Shown here: positions 20,085 to 29,432 of the stretch, in pieces
Layout: each line of letters starts with the position of its first letter
Numbering within the stretch: position 1 is the first letter of the stretch
Source of the DNA: an uncultured Leptolyngbyaceae cyanobacterium
GTDB lineage: Bacteria > Cyanobacteriota > Cyanobacteriia > Leptolyngbyales > Leptolyngbyaceae
Assembly: GCA_938023035.1 (NCBI GenBank)
Contig: CALIDI010000025.1
Span: 1-63,687 of the forward strand
Direction: 5' to 3'
DNA: 63,687 nt
The notes under the pieces: model-generated
The model's database searches: none
The model's input: only the letters and a program-made list of their open reading frames with translations
What the model was told of the DNA's origin: nothing
Position numbers and translations under genes: made by a program

Positions 20085-20738
20085 ATGCGTTTGCCCATTC
20101 CCCAACTGATTGCCCGCGATCGCCACCCGGATCATATTGCTGAGGTCATAGAGACTGCAACTACTGAGTTTTTGGCCCAGTGCCTGGAATCGGCGGATTT
20201 GACCTTTCCGGTCATGCCGCCTTTTGGCAGTTGGGTCAAGGCGAAGGAGGAAGAGTCTGGCAACCTGATTTTTGCGGTGGTCTATCATGTGACGGCTAGC
20301 CCCATCGACTCAGTGCATCGGGCACAGGCGCTGGGTTTATCCTTACAAGAGTTGCGGGAGCAACAGCCCCAAATTTTTGCCATGCTCAAAACTGAGTTTC
20401 GAGCCGCAATCGTAGGGTTTCAAACACCACGATTGGCAGACAAATCCACTCAGATTTATCATCACTTACCTCCCCGCCCGCCCCAAATTCATCAAGCTGT
20501 GCTGCACTGTTCGCCCAGTGAGATGATTGAATTTACCGAAAAGCTGGACTTTCTTCACACCTTGCTGCAACTAACGGCAGCTCCGGTAGAAGCGCTGGTG
20601 GCAACAACTTTGCGGGAAGTTTATCAGCTCCGCAAGGGCGATCGCGCCTGGCTTGTGCAAGCTGGCCGAATGCTCAGCGTACTGTTAAAAGATGATTACG
20701 ACCGGCTACAACTGATCCTCCGCCAGATTTATCTCTAA
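20085..20738 (+). CDS. HAS-barrel domain protein
   Basis: A 217-residue soluble protein. The N-terminal ~100 residues (LTFPVMPPFGSWVKAKEEES, LIFAVVYHVTASPID) fit the HAS-barrel domain, a small beta barrel first described in HerA and ATP-synthase-like ATPases. The C-terminal half is helical (LDFLHTLLQLTAAPVEALVATTLREV). It is conserved in cyanobacteria, but no function is known to me. It lies 13 bases after ndhS, so it is likely co-expressed with that NDH-1 subunit. ATG at 20085. Confidence 0.8.
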   Translation: MRLPIPQLIARDRHPDHIAEVIETATTEFLAQCLESADLTFPVMPPFGSWVKAKEEESGNLIFAVVYHVTASPIDSVHRAQALGLSLQELREQQPQIFAMLKTEFRAAIVGFQTPRLADKSTQIYHHLPPRPPQIHQAVLHCSPSEMIEFTEKLDFLHTLLQLTAAPVEALVATTLREVYQLRKGDRAWLVQAGRMLSVLLKDDYDRLQLILRQIYL

Positions 20739-21181
20739 TTCTGTGTTCATTCAGCATTGACGGGTAACTGACTATCCTGAAAACTAGTTGGGGTTAAATT
20801 GTGAAGAGTTTTGCCCTGTCAAACGACTTCTGCCCAAGCACTCGCCAGCCGCTAGCAAAACCTTTAGGATTTGAGTGATAGCCTATGATTTCTGGGGCAA
20901 GGCGAGATCAGGGTTAATGCATAGAGCAGTCGTTATTCAAACAGTGTACTCATCCCTTGTTGAGTTGGAAACACTGTTAGCACAACGATGCCGCATTTAA
21001 AACTCGAAAAGAAAAATCCTTGGTGCTTCCGAGTTGCAAACTTTCTGAACAGTAGGCTGGTTGTCGCTCTGGTGTACTCAATCAAACAATGGCCACCATA
21101 ACCAAAGAGGAGAGTAACAGGAAACAGCGCTGAAATTGATCTTTGCTAATTGCTTATGCTTGATGGATGGCAGTTCTACTC
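20739..21181. other. Intergenic region before a MITE-like copy
   Basis: Nothing gene-like was recognised between the HAS-barrel gene and the MITE-like element. The last nine bases, GTTCTACTC (21173-21181), are repeated at 21317-21325 on the far side of the element. Confidence 0.5.
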
Positions 21182-21316
21182 GAGAGTATGTCAGTTTTGC
21201 AGGCCCTCATCCCCAGCTCTTTTCCTAGGTTGGAAGAAGAAGAGCCGAGCCATCCCAAGATCTCTCTCCTAAATTGGGAGAGAGATCTTGGGTGAGGACA
21301 AAAGTGGCATGCACCC
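21182..21316 (+). repeat. MITE-like element, copy 2 (short form) with 9-bp flanking direct repeat
   Basis: A 135-base element of the same family as the one near 5.4 kb, with inner end sequences TTTTGCAGGCCCTCATC and (other strand) GGGTGCATGCCACTTTTG, and an internal CTCTCCTAAATTGGGAGAG hairpin. It is bounded by a perfect 9-base direct repeat GTTCTACTC at 21173-21181 and 21317-21325, the signature of a target-site duplication. It ends 18 bases before the antiporter start codon, so any promoter there is inside or upstream of the element. Confidence 0.85.
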
Positions 21317-21334
21317 GTTCTACTCTCTTACCCC

Positions 21335-23494
21335 ATGGTGCAACTTATGGCTTTGTTGGCTACAGTCAATCCTTTAATACAAGGCGAACCCATTGTGGCG
21401 TTTGTTGTCTTGTTAGCCGTAATCTTGATTATACCGCCAATATTTGAACGCATTCAGTTACCAGGTCTTGTTGGCTTATTGGCAGCAGGTGTTATTTTAG
21501 GCCCCTACGGTTTAAAGCTACTCAACTCTGATACAGATACAGTCAACTTGCTCTCAGACATTGGGCTAGTTTATCTAATGTTTGTTGCTGGTTTAGAAAT
21601 TGAGTTGGAGCAGTTTAATAAGACTCGCAATCGCTCAATAGGTTTTGGTTTTTTTACTTTTATCGTCCCTCTCATAACCGGCACTTTAATTGGTCGTCTG
21701 TTTGGCTATGGATGGAATTCGGCGATTTTAATTGGCTCTCTTCTAGCTTCTCATACGCTTTTGGCCTACCCGATAGTGAGCCGCCTTGGCGTGGTTAATA
21801 GTGAATCGGTTACAGTGACGATTGGGGCCACCATTTTTACAGATATTGGAGCGCTCCTTATTTTAGCCATCTGTGTCGGAGTGAAATCAGGCGAGTTTAC
21901 CCTCGCCCAATTAGCCTTTTTATTTGGCTCTCTGGTGATTTATACCATTGTTGTATTGGTAGGGTTAGATCGTTTAGGACGGCTGTTCTTTCGTCATTCT
22001 GGAGATGAAGAAGGGAATCAGTTTCTCTTTATTTTATTAGCGGTGTTTCTGGCTGCTGTTGGGGCTCAACTAATTGGGATTGAAAAAATTGTTGGAGCCT
22101 TTCTAGCAGGTTTAGCCGTGAATGGAGTTGTGGGAGATAGCCCTGTTAAAGAAAAGGTTATGTTTGTTGGGAGCGTATTGTTCATTCCCATTTTCTTTGT
22201 AGATATGGGGCTGATTATCAATGTTCCTAAGTTTTTTGAAGGTTTTACTCGACTGGAATCTCTGGGATTAACTCTGGCCATTGTCAGTGGATTGATTGGC
22301 AGTAAATTTATTGCGGCTTGGCTATCTAAACTGGCCTATCGCTACAACTTTAAGCAACTCATGGTGATGTGGTCTCTATCTCTTCCTCAGGTGGCTGCAA
22401 CGCTGGCAGCAACACTGGTGGGTTTCCGTGAAGGCTTACTAAAAGAAGATATGGTAAACAGCGTGATTGTGTTGATGCTGGTGACCTCGACTCTGGGGCC
22501 GGTGTTAACGTCGCGCTTTGCTCCGAAGTTAGCCAGTTCTAGCATTAGCAGCAAACTCGATGAAGAATCGGTAGTTTGGGAGGATAAAGCCGATGCACCG
22601 ATGGTAGCTGTCGTCCCGGTGCATAACCCTGAAACTGAGCAAAATTTAATCGAGCTGGCTGCCTTGCTAACGCGCAGTCATGTAGGAGGGCGGATTGTAC
22701 CATTAGCGATCGCCGTGGGCCATGTTCACATGAATGATCCACAGATTAATGCAACGTTGGCCCAAAGCCAGGTATTGCTTGAGCGCGCTGTCGCAATCAG
22801 CCGTGAAGTTGGTGTTAAGGCCCAGCCCCTGATCCGCATTGATGACAATATTTCTCAAGGCATTAACCGGGCCAGTCGTGAACAAAATGCCAACCTGATT
22901 GTGGTGGGCTGGGGCAAACGCACGGGGTTTCAGGCGCGCTTGTTTGGTAATGTGATCGACTCGGTGTTGTGGTCATCCCATTGCCCGGTCGCTATTTCGC
23001 GCTTACTTGATAGTCCTAAGCACTTGCAGCGCATTCTGGTACCAGTGGAAACACTGACAGAAAAAGGGGCCTGGGTAGTACGCTTCGCCCACAATCTGGC
23101 AACTGAGAATGGAGGAACCGTAACGTTGCTCCACATCTGTGAGCGAGCGTCTTCTCCGGCGCGAATGGCCTGGATGGAAGCCCAGGTAAAGTTGCTGGCA
23201 GAGAAGGTTATTGGCTGCCAGGCGACCATTTTGATTGAACCGGGTGATGATGTAGTCAAGGCTGTGGCAGAGTTATCTTCTGATTATGATCTGGTGATTT
23301 TGCGATCGCAGCCGCGTCGTACCAGTAGCGGTGGTTTGGTTGTGAGTGACGTGATGACCCAAATTGCCCAGCAGGTGCAATGCTCAGTGATTATGCTAGG
23401 CGAGCCTCCTTCTCCCCATGCCTTGGGAATTACCAATCTTAATCCAGAGCGAGATTTATCCCTCACTAACTTGAACCCAACAGCCTCAGAATAA
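21335..23494 (+). CDS. Cation/proton antiporter (CPA2 type) with two Usp domains
   Basis: A 719-residue protein. Residues ~1-395 form 11-12 membrane helices of a KefB/NapA-like Na+(K+)/H+ antiporter (LPGLVGLLAAGVILGPYGL, VGAFLAGLAVNG, FFVDMGL). Residues ~410-690 carry two universal-stress-protein-like domains (ANLIVVGWGKRTGF; LVILRSQP), a fusion usual in cyanobacteria, where the Usp part may sense nucleotides. Ion choice is not readable from sequence. There is no Shine-Dalgarno before the ATG at 21335; an ATG at 21347 is an alternative. The upstream 18 bases directly abut a MITE-like element. Confidence 0.9.
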   Translation: MVQLMALLATVNPLIQGEPIVAFVVLLAVILIIPPIFERIQLPGLVGLLAAGVILGPYGLKLLNSDTDTVNLLSDIGLVYLMFVAGLEIELEQFNKTRNRSIGFGFFTFIVPLITGTLIGRLFGYGWNSAILIGSLLASHTLLAYPIVSRLGVVNSESVTVTIGATIFTDIGALLILAICVGVKSGEFTLAQLAFLFGSLVIYTIVVLVGLDRLGRLFFRHSGDEEGNQFLFILLAVFLAAVGAQLIGIEKIVGAFLAGLAVNGVVGDSPVKEKVMFVGSVLFIPIFFVDMGLIINVPKFFEGFTRLESLGLTLAIVSGLIGSKFIAAWLSKLAYRYNFKQLMVMWSLSLPQVAATLAATLVGFREGLLKEDMVNSVIVLMLVTSTLGPVLTSRFAPKLASSSISSKLDEESVVWEDKADAPMVAVVPVHNPETEQNLIELAALLTRSHVGGRIVPLAIAVGHVHMNDPQINATLAQSQVLLERAVAISREVGVKAQPLIRIDDNISQGINRASREQNANLIVVGWGKRTGFQARLFGNVIDSVLWSSHCPVAISRLLDSPKHLQRILVPVETLTEKGAWVVRFAHNLATENGGTVTLLHICERASSPARMAWMEAQVKLLAEKVIGCQATILIEPGDDVVKAVAELSSDYDLVILRSQPRRTSSGGLVVSDVMTQIAQQVQCSVIMLGEPPSPHALGITNLNPERDLSLTNLNPTASE

Positions 23495-24239
23495 ACTTGC
23501 AACGACTCTAATTACCAAACACAGATGTTTTTTAGCTTCGCAATCGCTTAATTTTGGCCCGGTGCCTTAGGGCAATGAAACAGCCTACATTTACATGCAC
23601 CAGTTGACAGGGAATCGGGGATAAGAAACAGGGTCAGAAGAACAGCATGACCTACTTGGCTGCTCGTTGACCGACAAAACTTAAACCATCCGCCCCTATC
23701 CTTTTGCCCAGAGTGAGTGAGGGTCTTCGACCCAAGTTCTCGGTTTGAAGTCCTTCTCCCCACCTGGAAGAAAAGATTTAAGAATGAGGAAAAAGGATTT
23801 GTTCGTCAATCAAGACGTTCTGTTGGTACCCCGTTAAACTTTATAAGGGTGAGTGGTATGGCCCAGTCCATGTCACCTTTGGTTATACAACATCACTGGC
23901 GAGTTTTGGGCCATCGCCAGCAATAAACCTACCCCGTCTGCACACCTTTGAGAAATACGGCTTGCGCTTCGCTATCAAGGAGACGTTTCTCGACGACCGA
24001 CCCAACAGTTAGAATCTCTAGAAATTCCAGATTCGCTCTGTCTGTGCGTTCTCCTGCCTCTAGCTTATCTGGGTCGTTGCTGCTGGCCAACGTCGCTGGG
24101 TTTTCCCCCATTGGTTTTGCGGCAACTACGTTCGCACTGGCTGCGATTGGGTGAAAGCAGCCTGAGAGCAAGGGTGACAGCTAATTCATCACCGATTAGT
24201 TTTGTTAGTCAAGCAGAATCTCCCTGTCCTCAATCACGG
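23495..24239. other. Intergenic region with a doubtful small ORF
   Basis: No gene is firmly supported. An 80-codon frame on the minus strand (23929-24171) reads like protein in places (DRANLEFLEILTVGSVVEKRLLDSEAQAVFLKG), but it has an overlapping open frame on the other strand and no clear ribosome-binding site. It could be a remnant. Degenerate CCCTCTCCC-type repeat sequence lies around 23700-23790. Confidence 0.35.
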
Positions 24240-24249
24240 TCAACAGAAT

Positions 24250-24384
24250 GGGTACATGTCACTTTTGCCCTCACCTTAAATTCTGCTCCCAAATTGGGAG
24301 CGGCACTTTGAGATAGCTCGGCTCCCCTGCTTCCGGGTTGGGAGAAAGGGCTGGGGAATGAGAGCCTGCAAAGGTGACACGCTC
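24250..24384 (-). repeat. MITE-like element, copy 3 (short form) with 10-bp flanking direct repeat
   Basis: A 135-base copy in the opposite orientation, starting GGGTACATGTCACTTTTGCC and ending GCAAAGGTGACACGCTC. It has the internal hairpin GCTCCCAAATTGGGAGC. A perfect 10-base direct repeat TCAACAGAAT flanks it (24240-24249 and 24385-24394). It lies 62 bases upstream of glmS. Confidence 0.88.
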
Positions 24385-24410
24385 TCAACAGAATCGATTT
24401 TAATTCGGAG

Positions 24411-24416
24411 TATAGT
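24411..24416 (+). promoter_or_regulatory. Possible -10 box for glmS
   Basis: TATAGT lies 30 bases upstream of the glmS start and just outside the MITE-like copy. No good -35 sequence is seen at the right distance; a -35 would fall in or next to the duplicated flank. Confidence 0.35.
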
Positions 24417-24446
24417 ACGGTAGCGCAGCAAAAGAGGTGAGATCCC

Positions 24447-26342
24447 ATGTGTGGCATCGTCGGTTATATTGGCACTCAAGCAGCCAGCAACATTCTGTTA
24501 GAGGGGTTACGCAAGCTAGAATATCGTGGCTATGACTCCGCTGGAATAGCGACTGTTTTGGAAGGAAAGGTTCACTGTGTTCGAGCGAAGGGAAAGCTGG
24601 TGAATCTGCAAGAAAAGCTAGAAGGGGAAGAAAACCCCTCTCAAGTTGGGATTGGGCATACTCGCTGGGCAACCCACGGCAAACCGGAAGAGTACAATGC
24701 TCATCCCCATATGGATACAACTCGGCGGACAGCCGTTGTTCAAAATGGCATTATTGAGAACTACCAAAAATTAAGGGAAGACCTAAAGGCAAAGGGGCAC
24801 GAGTTTCGCTCGGATACGGATACAGAGGTGATTCCCCACCTGATTTGTGAAAAGATGCAGGGGTTGCAAACAAATGAAGCCCCTTTGCTAGAAGCGGTAC
24901 GGCAAGCTGTAAACGAACTAGAGGGGGCTTTTGCGATCGCCGTTATCAATGCAGACTACCCCGATGAAATTGTCGTCGCCCGGCAGCAAGCGCCGCTGGT
25001 ATTGGGCTTTGGCCAAGGGGAATTTTACTGCGCTTCTGATACTCCGGCCCTCGTGCCCTATACCCGGGCTGTGTTGCCCCTAGAAAATGGCGAGATTGCT
25101 CGACTGACACCCCTAGGAGTGGAGGTTTATACCTTTGAAGGTCAACGCCTGAAAAAAGCCCCACGCACCCTGAATTGGAACCCTGTAATGGTTGAGAAGC
25201 AGGGCTTCAAGCACTTTATGCTGAAAGAAATATACGAGCAACCCGGGGTCGTGCGGGCCTGCCTGGAAGCCTACCTTAACCCAGAGTGGCAACCTGCCGA
25301 TCCCTTAACATCTGGGTCTTCTCCTATTTCGCTTGCGATCGCCCCCGATCTTTATACCAATTTGCAACGGATTCAAATCGTGGCCTGTGGTACCAGTTGG
25401 CATGCGGGCCTGGTGGGCAAATACCTTATTGAACAGTTAGCTGGTATTCCCACGCAGGTGCAATATGCGTCTGAGTTTCGCTACTCTCCGGCACCGCTGA
25501 CGCCCAACACCCTCACCATTGGAGTCACGCAGTCGGGTGAAACCGCCGATACCCTAGCCGCCTTAGAAATGGAAAAACAGCGCCGATTAGGGCGATCGCC
25601 AGAGTTTCAACCGCGCCTGCTGGGGATTACCAACCGGCCTGAAAGTAGCCTAGGTCATCTTGTGCCCAACATCATTGATACCCATGCCGGGATAGAAATT
25701 GGAGTCGCCGCCACCAAAACCTTTGTCGCCCAACTGATGGCTTTTTATGCCCTGGCAATCCACTTGGCTACTCAAACGCAAACACTTTCCCCTGAACGGA
25801 TTTTTGAACTAATTGAGGGATTACGCCAGCTCCCCTCCCAAATTGAAAGCGTTTTAGAAAGTCAGGAACGTTACATCGAACAGCTTGCCCATGACTTCGC
25901 CGAAACTCAAGACTTTATCTTTCTCGGTCGCGGCATCAATTTTCCCATTGCTCTAGAAGGCGCACTCAAACTCAAAGAAATTAGCTACATTCATGCCGAA
26001 GGCTATCCTGCGGGCGAGATGAAGCACGGCCCCATCGCCCTGTTAGACGCCAAAGTGCCTGTGGTCACTATTGCGATGCCTGGCACCGTATTTGAGAAGG
26101 TGCTTTCCAACGCCCAAGAAGCCCGTGCCCGTGATGCTCGACTAATTGGAGTCACACCCATGAATGAGGAGGAAGCGGCCCATACCTTTGATACGGTGAT
26201 TCCAGTGCCAGCAATTGAAGAACTGTTATCCCCAATTGTAACGGTAATTCCCCTGCAACTGCTGGCTTATCACATCGCTGCCCGGCGGGGGTTAGATGTG
26301 GATCAGCCCCGTAATTTGGCTAAGTCAGTGACCGTGGAGTAG
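24447..26342 (+). CDS. glmS: Glutamine-fructose-6-phosphate aminotransferase (isomerizing)
   Basis: GlmS makes glucosamine-6-phosphate from fructose-6-phosphate and glutamine, the entry step to peptidoglycan and lipid A amino sugars. The 631-residue protein begins MCGIVGYIG, so Cys2 is the N-terminal nucleophile once Met is removed. The class II glutaminase domain has GHTRWATHGKP and the SIS domains follow, with CGTSWHAGLVGKYLIEQLA, VTQSGETADTLAAL and the C-terminal QPRNLAKSVTVE. Start choice is fixed by the nucleophile and supported by GAGGTGAG seven bases upstream. No ribozyme is expected or seen. The upstream region carries a MITE-like insertion. Confidence 0.97.
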   Translation: MCGIVGYIGTQAASNILLEGLRKLEYRGYDSAGIATVLEGKVHCVRAKGKLVNLQEKLEGEENPSQVGIGHTRWATHGKPEEYNAHPHMDTTRRTAVVQNGIIENYQKLREDLKAKGHEFRSDTDTEVIPHLICEKMQGLQTNEAPLLEAVRQAVNELEGAFAIAVINADYPDEIVVARQQAPLVLGFGQGEFYCASDTPALVPYTRAVLPLENGEIARLTPLGVEVYTFEGQRLKKAPRTLNWNPVMVEKQGFKHFMLKEIYEQPGVVRACLEAYLNPEWQPADPLTSGSSPISLAIAPDLYTNLQRIQIVACGTSWHAGLVGKYLIEQLAGIPTQVQYASEFRYSPAPLTPNTLTIGVTQSGETADTLAALEMEKQRRLGRSPEFQPRLLGITNRPESSLGHLVPNIIDTHAGIEIGVAATKTFVAQLMAFYALAIHLATQTQTLSPERIFELIEGLRQLPSQIESVLESQERYIEQLAHDFAETQDFIFLGRGINFPIALEGALKLKEISYIHAEGYPAGEMKHGPIALLDAKVPVVTIAMPGTVFEKVLSNAQEARARDARLIGVTPMNEEEAAHTFDTVIPVPAIEELLSPIVTVIPLQLLAYHIAARRGLDVDQPRNLAKSVTVE

Positions 26343-26978
26343 CCTTTGAACCGCTGGAACCCATCTGAATCAACGGGAATACCCTAAGAAGAGGCATAAC
26401 CTGTGAAGGTTTCAATCAATTCGTAAGGTGATTTTAGATGTTGTCCTTGAGTGTCAGCCTTACTTGGAGCTGAGTAAATAAGTTCTTGTGTATGTCGAAC
26501 AGGGCAGATGAGAAGGCCACATTTCAGCCACTGCCCTTACGGATTTGTGTTAATTGATCCGTAAGGCAAAAGGACGAGCGTGGGCACTTAATTTTTTGGC
26601 TTGACTACTGACGTTATGTCAAATTGCTACCGCGGATCAAAATGTAATCTTACGGGCACTTGCGGCAAACTTTAGAGATTTTGAAGATATAGTGCAGCAT
26701 GCAACCGCCAAGGCGATACCCTTATCCCATTGGATCCCATTGGCATGATCTAGAGATCCGGTAGAGACCCGGTTTCCTCATCCTTTTGGGAGAGCGCTAG
26801 GGTGAGAGCGGATGGGATGACTTATATCCAGATTCAGCAACGTTGCACAATCCTCTTCCACTCCAGCAATTGTTAAGCTCTATTTCAAATTGCCAGCTTC
26901 TCCTATCAAATCAAGCAAATCCACAAAATCTGCATGATAGGATGCATTTCGTAGCATGTAGCAGATAGGAGAACACCT
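26343..26978. other. Intergenic region between glmS and chlP
   Basis: No gene. It contains a hairpin with a ten-base stem CCTTACGGAT/ATCCGTAAGG (26535-26544 and 26557-26566), a 10-base tandem duplication of ATCCCATTGG (26724-26743) and a short degenerate TCATCCTTTTGGGAGAG repeat piece near 26780. Confidence 0.55.
26535..26566. terminator. Hairpin downstream of glmS
   Basis: A ten-base-pair stem CCTTACGGAT/ATCCGTAAGG with a 12-base loop, about 190 bases after the glmS stop. No T-run follows in either direction, so it may be an operator or an RNA structure rather than a terminator. Confidence 0.35.
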
Positions 26979-28202
26979 TTGGCTCTACGGGTTGCTGTAG
27001 TGGGTGGCGGTCCTGCTGGTTCTTCCGCCGCCGAGGTTTTAGCAAAAGCAGGGATTGAAACCTATTTAATCGAACGCAAGTTAGATAATGTCAAGCCTTG
27101 TGGTGGTGCAATTCCTCTCTGCATGGTGAGTGAGTTTGACCTGCCATCCAACATCATTGATCGGCGCGTTCGCAAAATGAAGATGATCTCGCCATCGAAT
27201 ATTGAGGTCAACATCGGCCAGACGCTCAAGCCAGATGAGTACATTGGGATGTGTCGGCGGGAAGTGCTGGATGGCTTTTTGCGGAGTCGGGCAGAATCCT
27301 GTGGGGCCAAGCTGATTAATGGCACAGTGCATAAGCTAGAAATTCCCACCAATCATCAAGAGGCTTACACCCTCCACTACGCAGATCACTCTAATGGGAC
27401 GCTGGAAGGGGTCGCGAAGACCCTCAAGGTAGATCTGGTGATTGGAGCGGATGGAGCCAACTCTCGGGTGGCAAAGGCCATTGATGCAGGTGATTACAAC
27501 TATGCGATCGCCTTCCAGGAGCGCATCCGCCTGCCCGAAGACAAAATGGCCTACTACGATGACCTGGCCGAGATGTATGTTGGTGACGATGTTTCTCCCG
27601 ACTTTTATGCCTGGGTATTTCCCAAATATGACCATGTGGCAGTCGGTACAGGCACAATGAAGCCCAACCAAGCTCGAATTAAGGAACTGCAAGCTGGAAT
27701 TCGTGCCCGTGCCGTTGAGAAGCTGCGCGGCGGCAAAATTATTCGAGTGGAGGCCCATCCTATTCCAGAACATCCCCGTCCGCGACGGGTTGTAGGGCGA
27801 GTTGCTCTAGTGGGCGATGCGGCTGGTACGGTTACTAAATCATCTGGCGAGGGCATTTACTTTGCGGCCAAGTCAGGCCGGATGTGTGCCGAAACAATTG
27901 TGGAGTTTTCCAACAAGGGTGAACGTATTCCCACTGAGCAAGACTTGAAGGTCTATATCAAGCGTTGGGACCGTAAGTATGGCGCGACCTACCTCGTGCT
28001 CGATTGGTTGCAACGGGTCTTTTATCGCTCCGATGCCACACGGGAAGCATTTGTGGAAATGTGTTCTGACATCGATGTACAAAAGCTCACCTTTGATAGC
28101 TACCTCTATAAAACTGTAGTGCCGGCCAATCCTTTCACTCAGCTCAAAATCACCGCCAAAACCCTAGGCAGCTTGCTGCGAGGCAACGCTTTGGCTCCCT
28201 AA
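26979..28202 (+). CDS. chlP: Geranylgeranyl reductase
   Basis: ChlP reduces the geranylgeranyl chain to phytyl for chlorophyll, tocopherol and phylloquinone. The 407-residue flavoprotein starts ALRVAVVGGGPAGSSAAE (FAD-binding Rossmann motif), followed by the family signature NVKPCGGAIPLCMVSEFDLP, GADGANSRVAKAI and GDAAGTVTKSSGEGIYFA. The start is a TTG at 26979: it fits the family N-terminus and has AGGAG seven bases upstream. A rho-independent terminator follows the gene. It is a single gene. Confidence 0.96.
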   Translation: MALRVAVVGGGPAGSSAAEVLAKAGIETYLIERKLDNVKPCGGAIPLCMVSEFDLPSNIIDRRVRKMKMISPSNIEVNIGQTLKPDEYIGMCRREVLDGFLRSRAESCGAKLINGTVHKLEIPTNHQEAYTLHYADHSNGTLEGVAKTLKVDLVIGADGANSRVAKAIDAGDYNYAIAFQERIRLPEDKMAYYDDLAEMYVGDDVSPDFYAWVFPKYDHVAVGTGTMKPNQARIKELQAGIRARAVEKLRGGKIIRVEAHPIPEHPRPRRVVGRVALVGDAAGTVTKSSGEGIYFAAKSGRMCAETIVEFSNKGERIPTEQDLKVYIKRWDRKYGATYLVLDWLQRVFYRSDATREAFVEMCSDIDVQKLTFDSYLYKTVVPANPFTQLKITAKTLGSLLRGNALAP

Positions 28203-28241
28203 CCGCACCGCTGACTGATTAACCTACTGCTTAAATTGAGA

Positions 28242-28271
28242 GGGGCGTTGCGTAACAATGCCCCGTTTTTT
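28242..28271 (+). terminator. Rho-independent terminator of chlP
   Basis: GGGGCGTTG and CAATGCCCC form a nine-pair stem (one G-T pair) with a CGTAA loop, followed by GTTTTTT. It begins 40 bases after the chlP stop. Confidence 0.88.
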
Positions 28272-28594
28272 GGCTTGATGCCATTTTGGATCTTGGGCGT
28301 GTAGCAGGCTTCTCGAACAACTTGCGATTTTGGCTTGCAGGAGCCTTGCAGCGCTCAGCGTTCCATCAGGTATCTGCCGCATTCCTGATGGACTGACAAA
28401 ATCTAGGTACTAGGCGGTTGAAACCGCTGCTACCTCAACAAAGTCGGCATCCGCTGACTCTCGACTCTTACCGAAAACCCGTCTACACAGGTTTTGCCTC
28501 TATAAGCGCGACCTCTAGCCGCCAGCAAAAAAAGTTTGGTCAGTCAACGAGGCTGCCCAGAAATGCGACAAACCCGCCCCATCAACGATTCAAG

Positions 28595-28984
28595 CTAAGC
28601 AGCGCTAGCAGGTTCAACCGCAGGGGCTTCTGCTTCAGTTTCGTTGCTTTTAATAATATCTAAATCTACATCTAGCACGGTCATTTCTAGGCCTGCTCTG
28701 GGAGTGTTGCCATTACTAGAAATGTAGGGATTGGCCTCAAGGCTTCCTGTACAAATAATTAATGAGTCTTTTTTGAGATACGGCAACTTCCGCCAAGCCA
28801 GAGATTGCTCCCAAATTTGTAGCGAGACAGTAAATGCTTCTTTGCGATTACGGGGTTTTTGAACGTATAGCGTCGCCTCTGCTACCTGTGCAGATTTGCC
28901 ATTGCGTAATTCAACGCTCTTAACCTGCGCATCTGCAGCTAGATTGCCACTTACAATCCATTTATTTAAGCCTGCACTAGACAT
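28595..28984 (-). CDS. Single-stranded DNA-binding protein-like (OB fold)
   Basis: A 129-residue OB-fold protein of the SSB family: LNKWIVSGNLAADAQVKSVELRNGKS, ATLYVQKPRN, WRKLPYLKKDSLIICTGSLEANPYISSNG. It lacks the acidic C-terminal tip with Asp-x-x-Phe-Pro-Phe found in the essential replicative SSB and ends instead in an Ala/Glu-rich tail. It is therefore probably an accessory SSB paralogue, a type common in cyanobacteria. The ATG at 28984 has a weak upstream AAGGATG. It faces chlP convergently. Confidence 0.8.
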   Translation of the reverse strand: MSSAGLNKWIVSGNLAADAQVKSVELRNGKSAQVAEATLYVQKPRNRKEAFTVSLQIWEQSLAWRKLPYLKKDSLIICTGSLEANPYISSNGNTPRAGLEMTVLDVDLDIIKSNETEAEAPAVEPASAA

Positions 28985-29392
28985 GGGACAAAAGCATCCT
29001 TGTTATTCAGCGAATTGACATAGCTAGAGTGCCCCGATGCCATGCAAAATACCAGACCTCAAGGACGTTTGCGTTTTTAATACATGAATGATTCAAATTT
29101 TTTAATTTTTTCTTAGATGAGGTCTTAAAAGCCCGTCTCTTAGTAGTCGTGATGACTCAAGTTGCAGTGAAACGGACAAAACGCTGCCTTAGCAGGTTAC
29201 GAACGATTCCGCTGGGGAAGTTTGCTTAGGTGGCCTTGAGGCATATCGTCACAGTTTTGACCACCGGATACCATTCAAACGCCTTCTTAAAGGTTGAAGT
29301 GCGATTTACAAGAAGCGCTCTCCTCTGTCTAGAATGAAATAGCCCTGGGCACCTGCCTACAAACTCTAGCACAGCAGCTTTTCAAATGCTCT
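28985..29392. other. Intergenic region
   Basis: An A/T-rich stretch between the SSB-like gene and the end of the nucleotidyl cyclase gene. I see no gene or recognised motif in it. Confidence 0.5.
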
Positions 29393-29432
29393 CTAAGTAA
29401 TACTCTTATATTCTAAGCAATACTCTTATATT
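29393..29432. repeat. 20-bp tandem duplication at the end of the cyclase gene
   Basis: Two adjacent 20-base units CTAAGyAATACTCTTATATT that differ at one base. The second copy touches the cyclase stop codon. Confidence 0.9.

Noticed and set aside
24230-24480. Open frames across the MITE-like element before glmS
   Set aside because: They arise from the repeat itself and are not shared as coding frames by the other copies.
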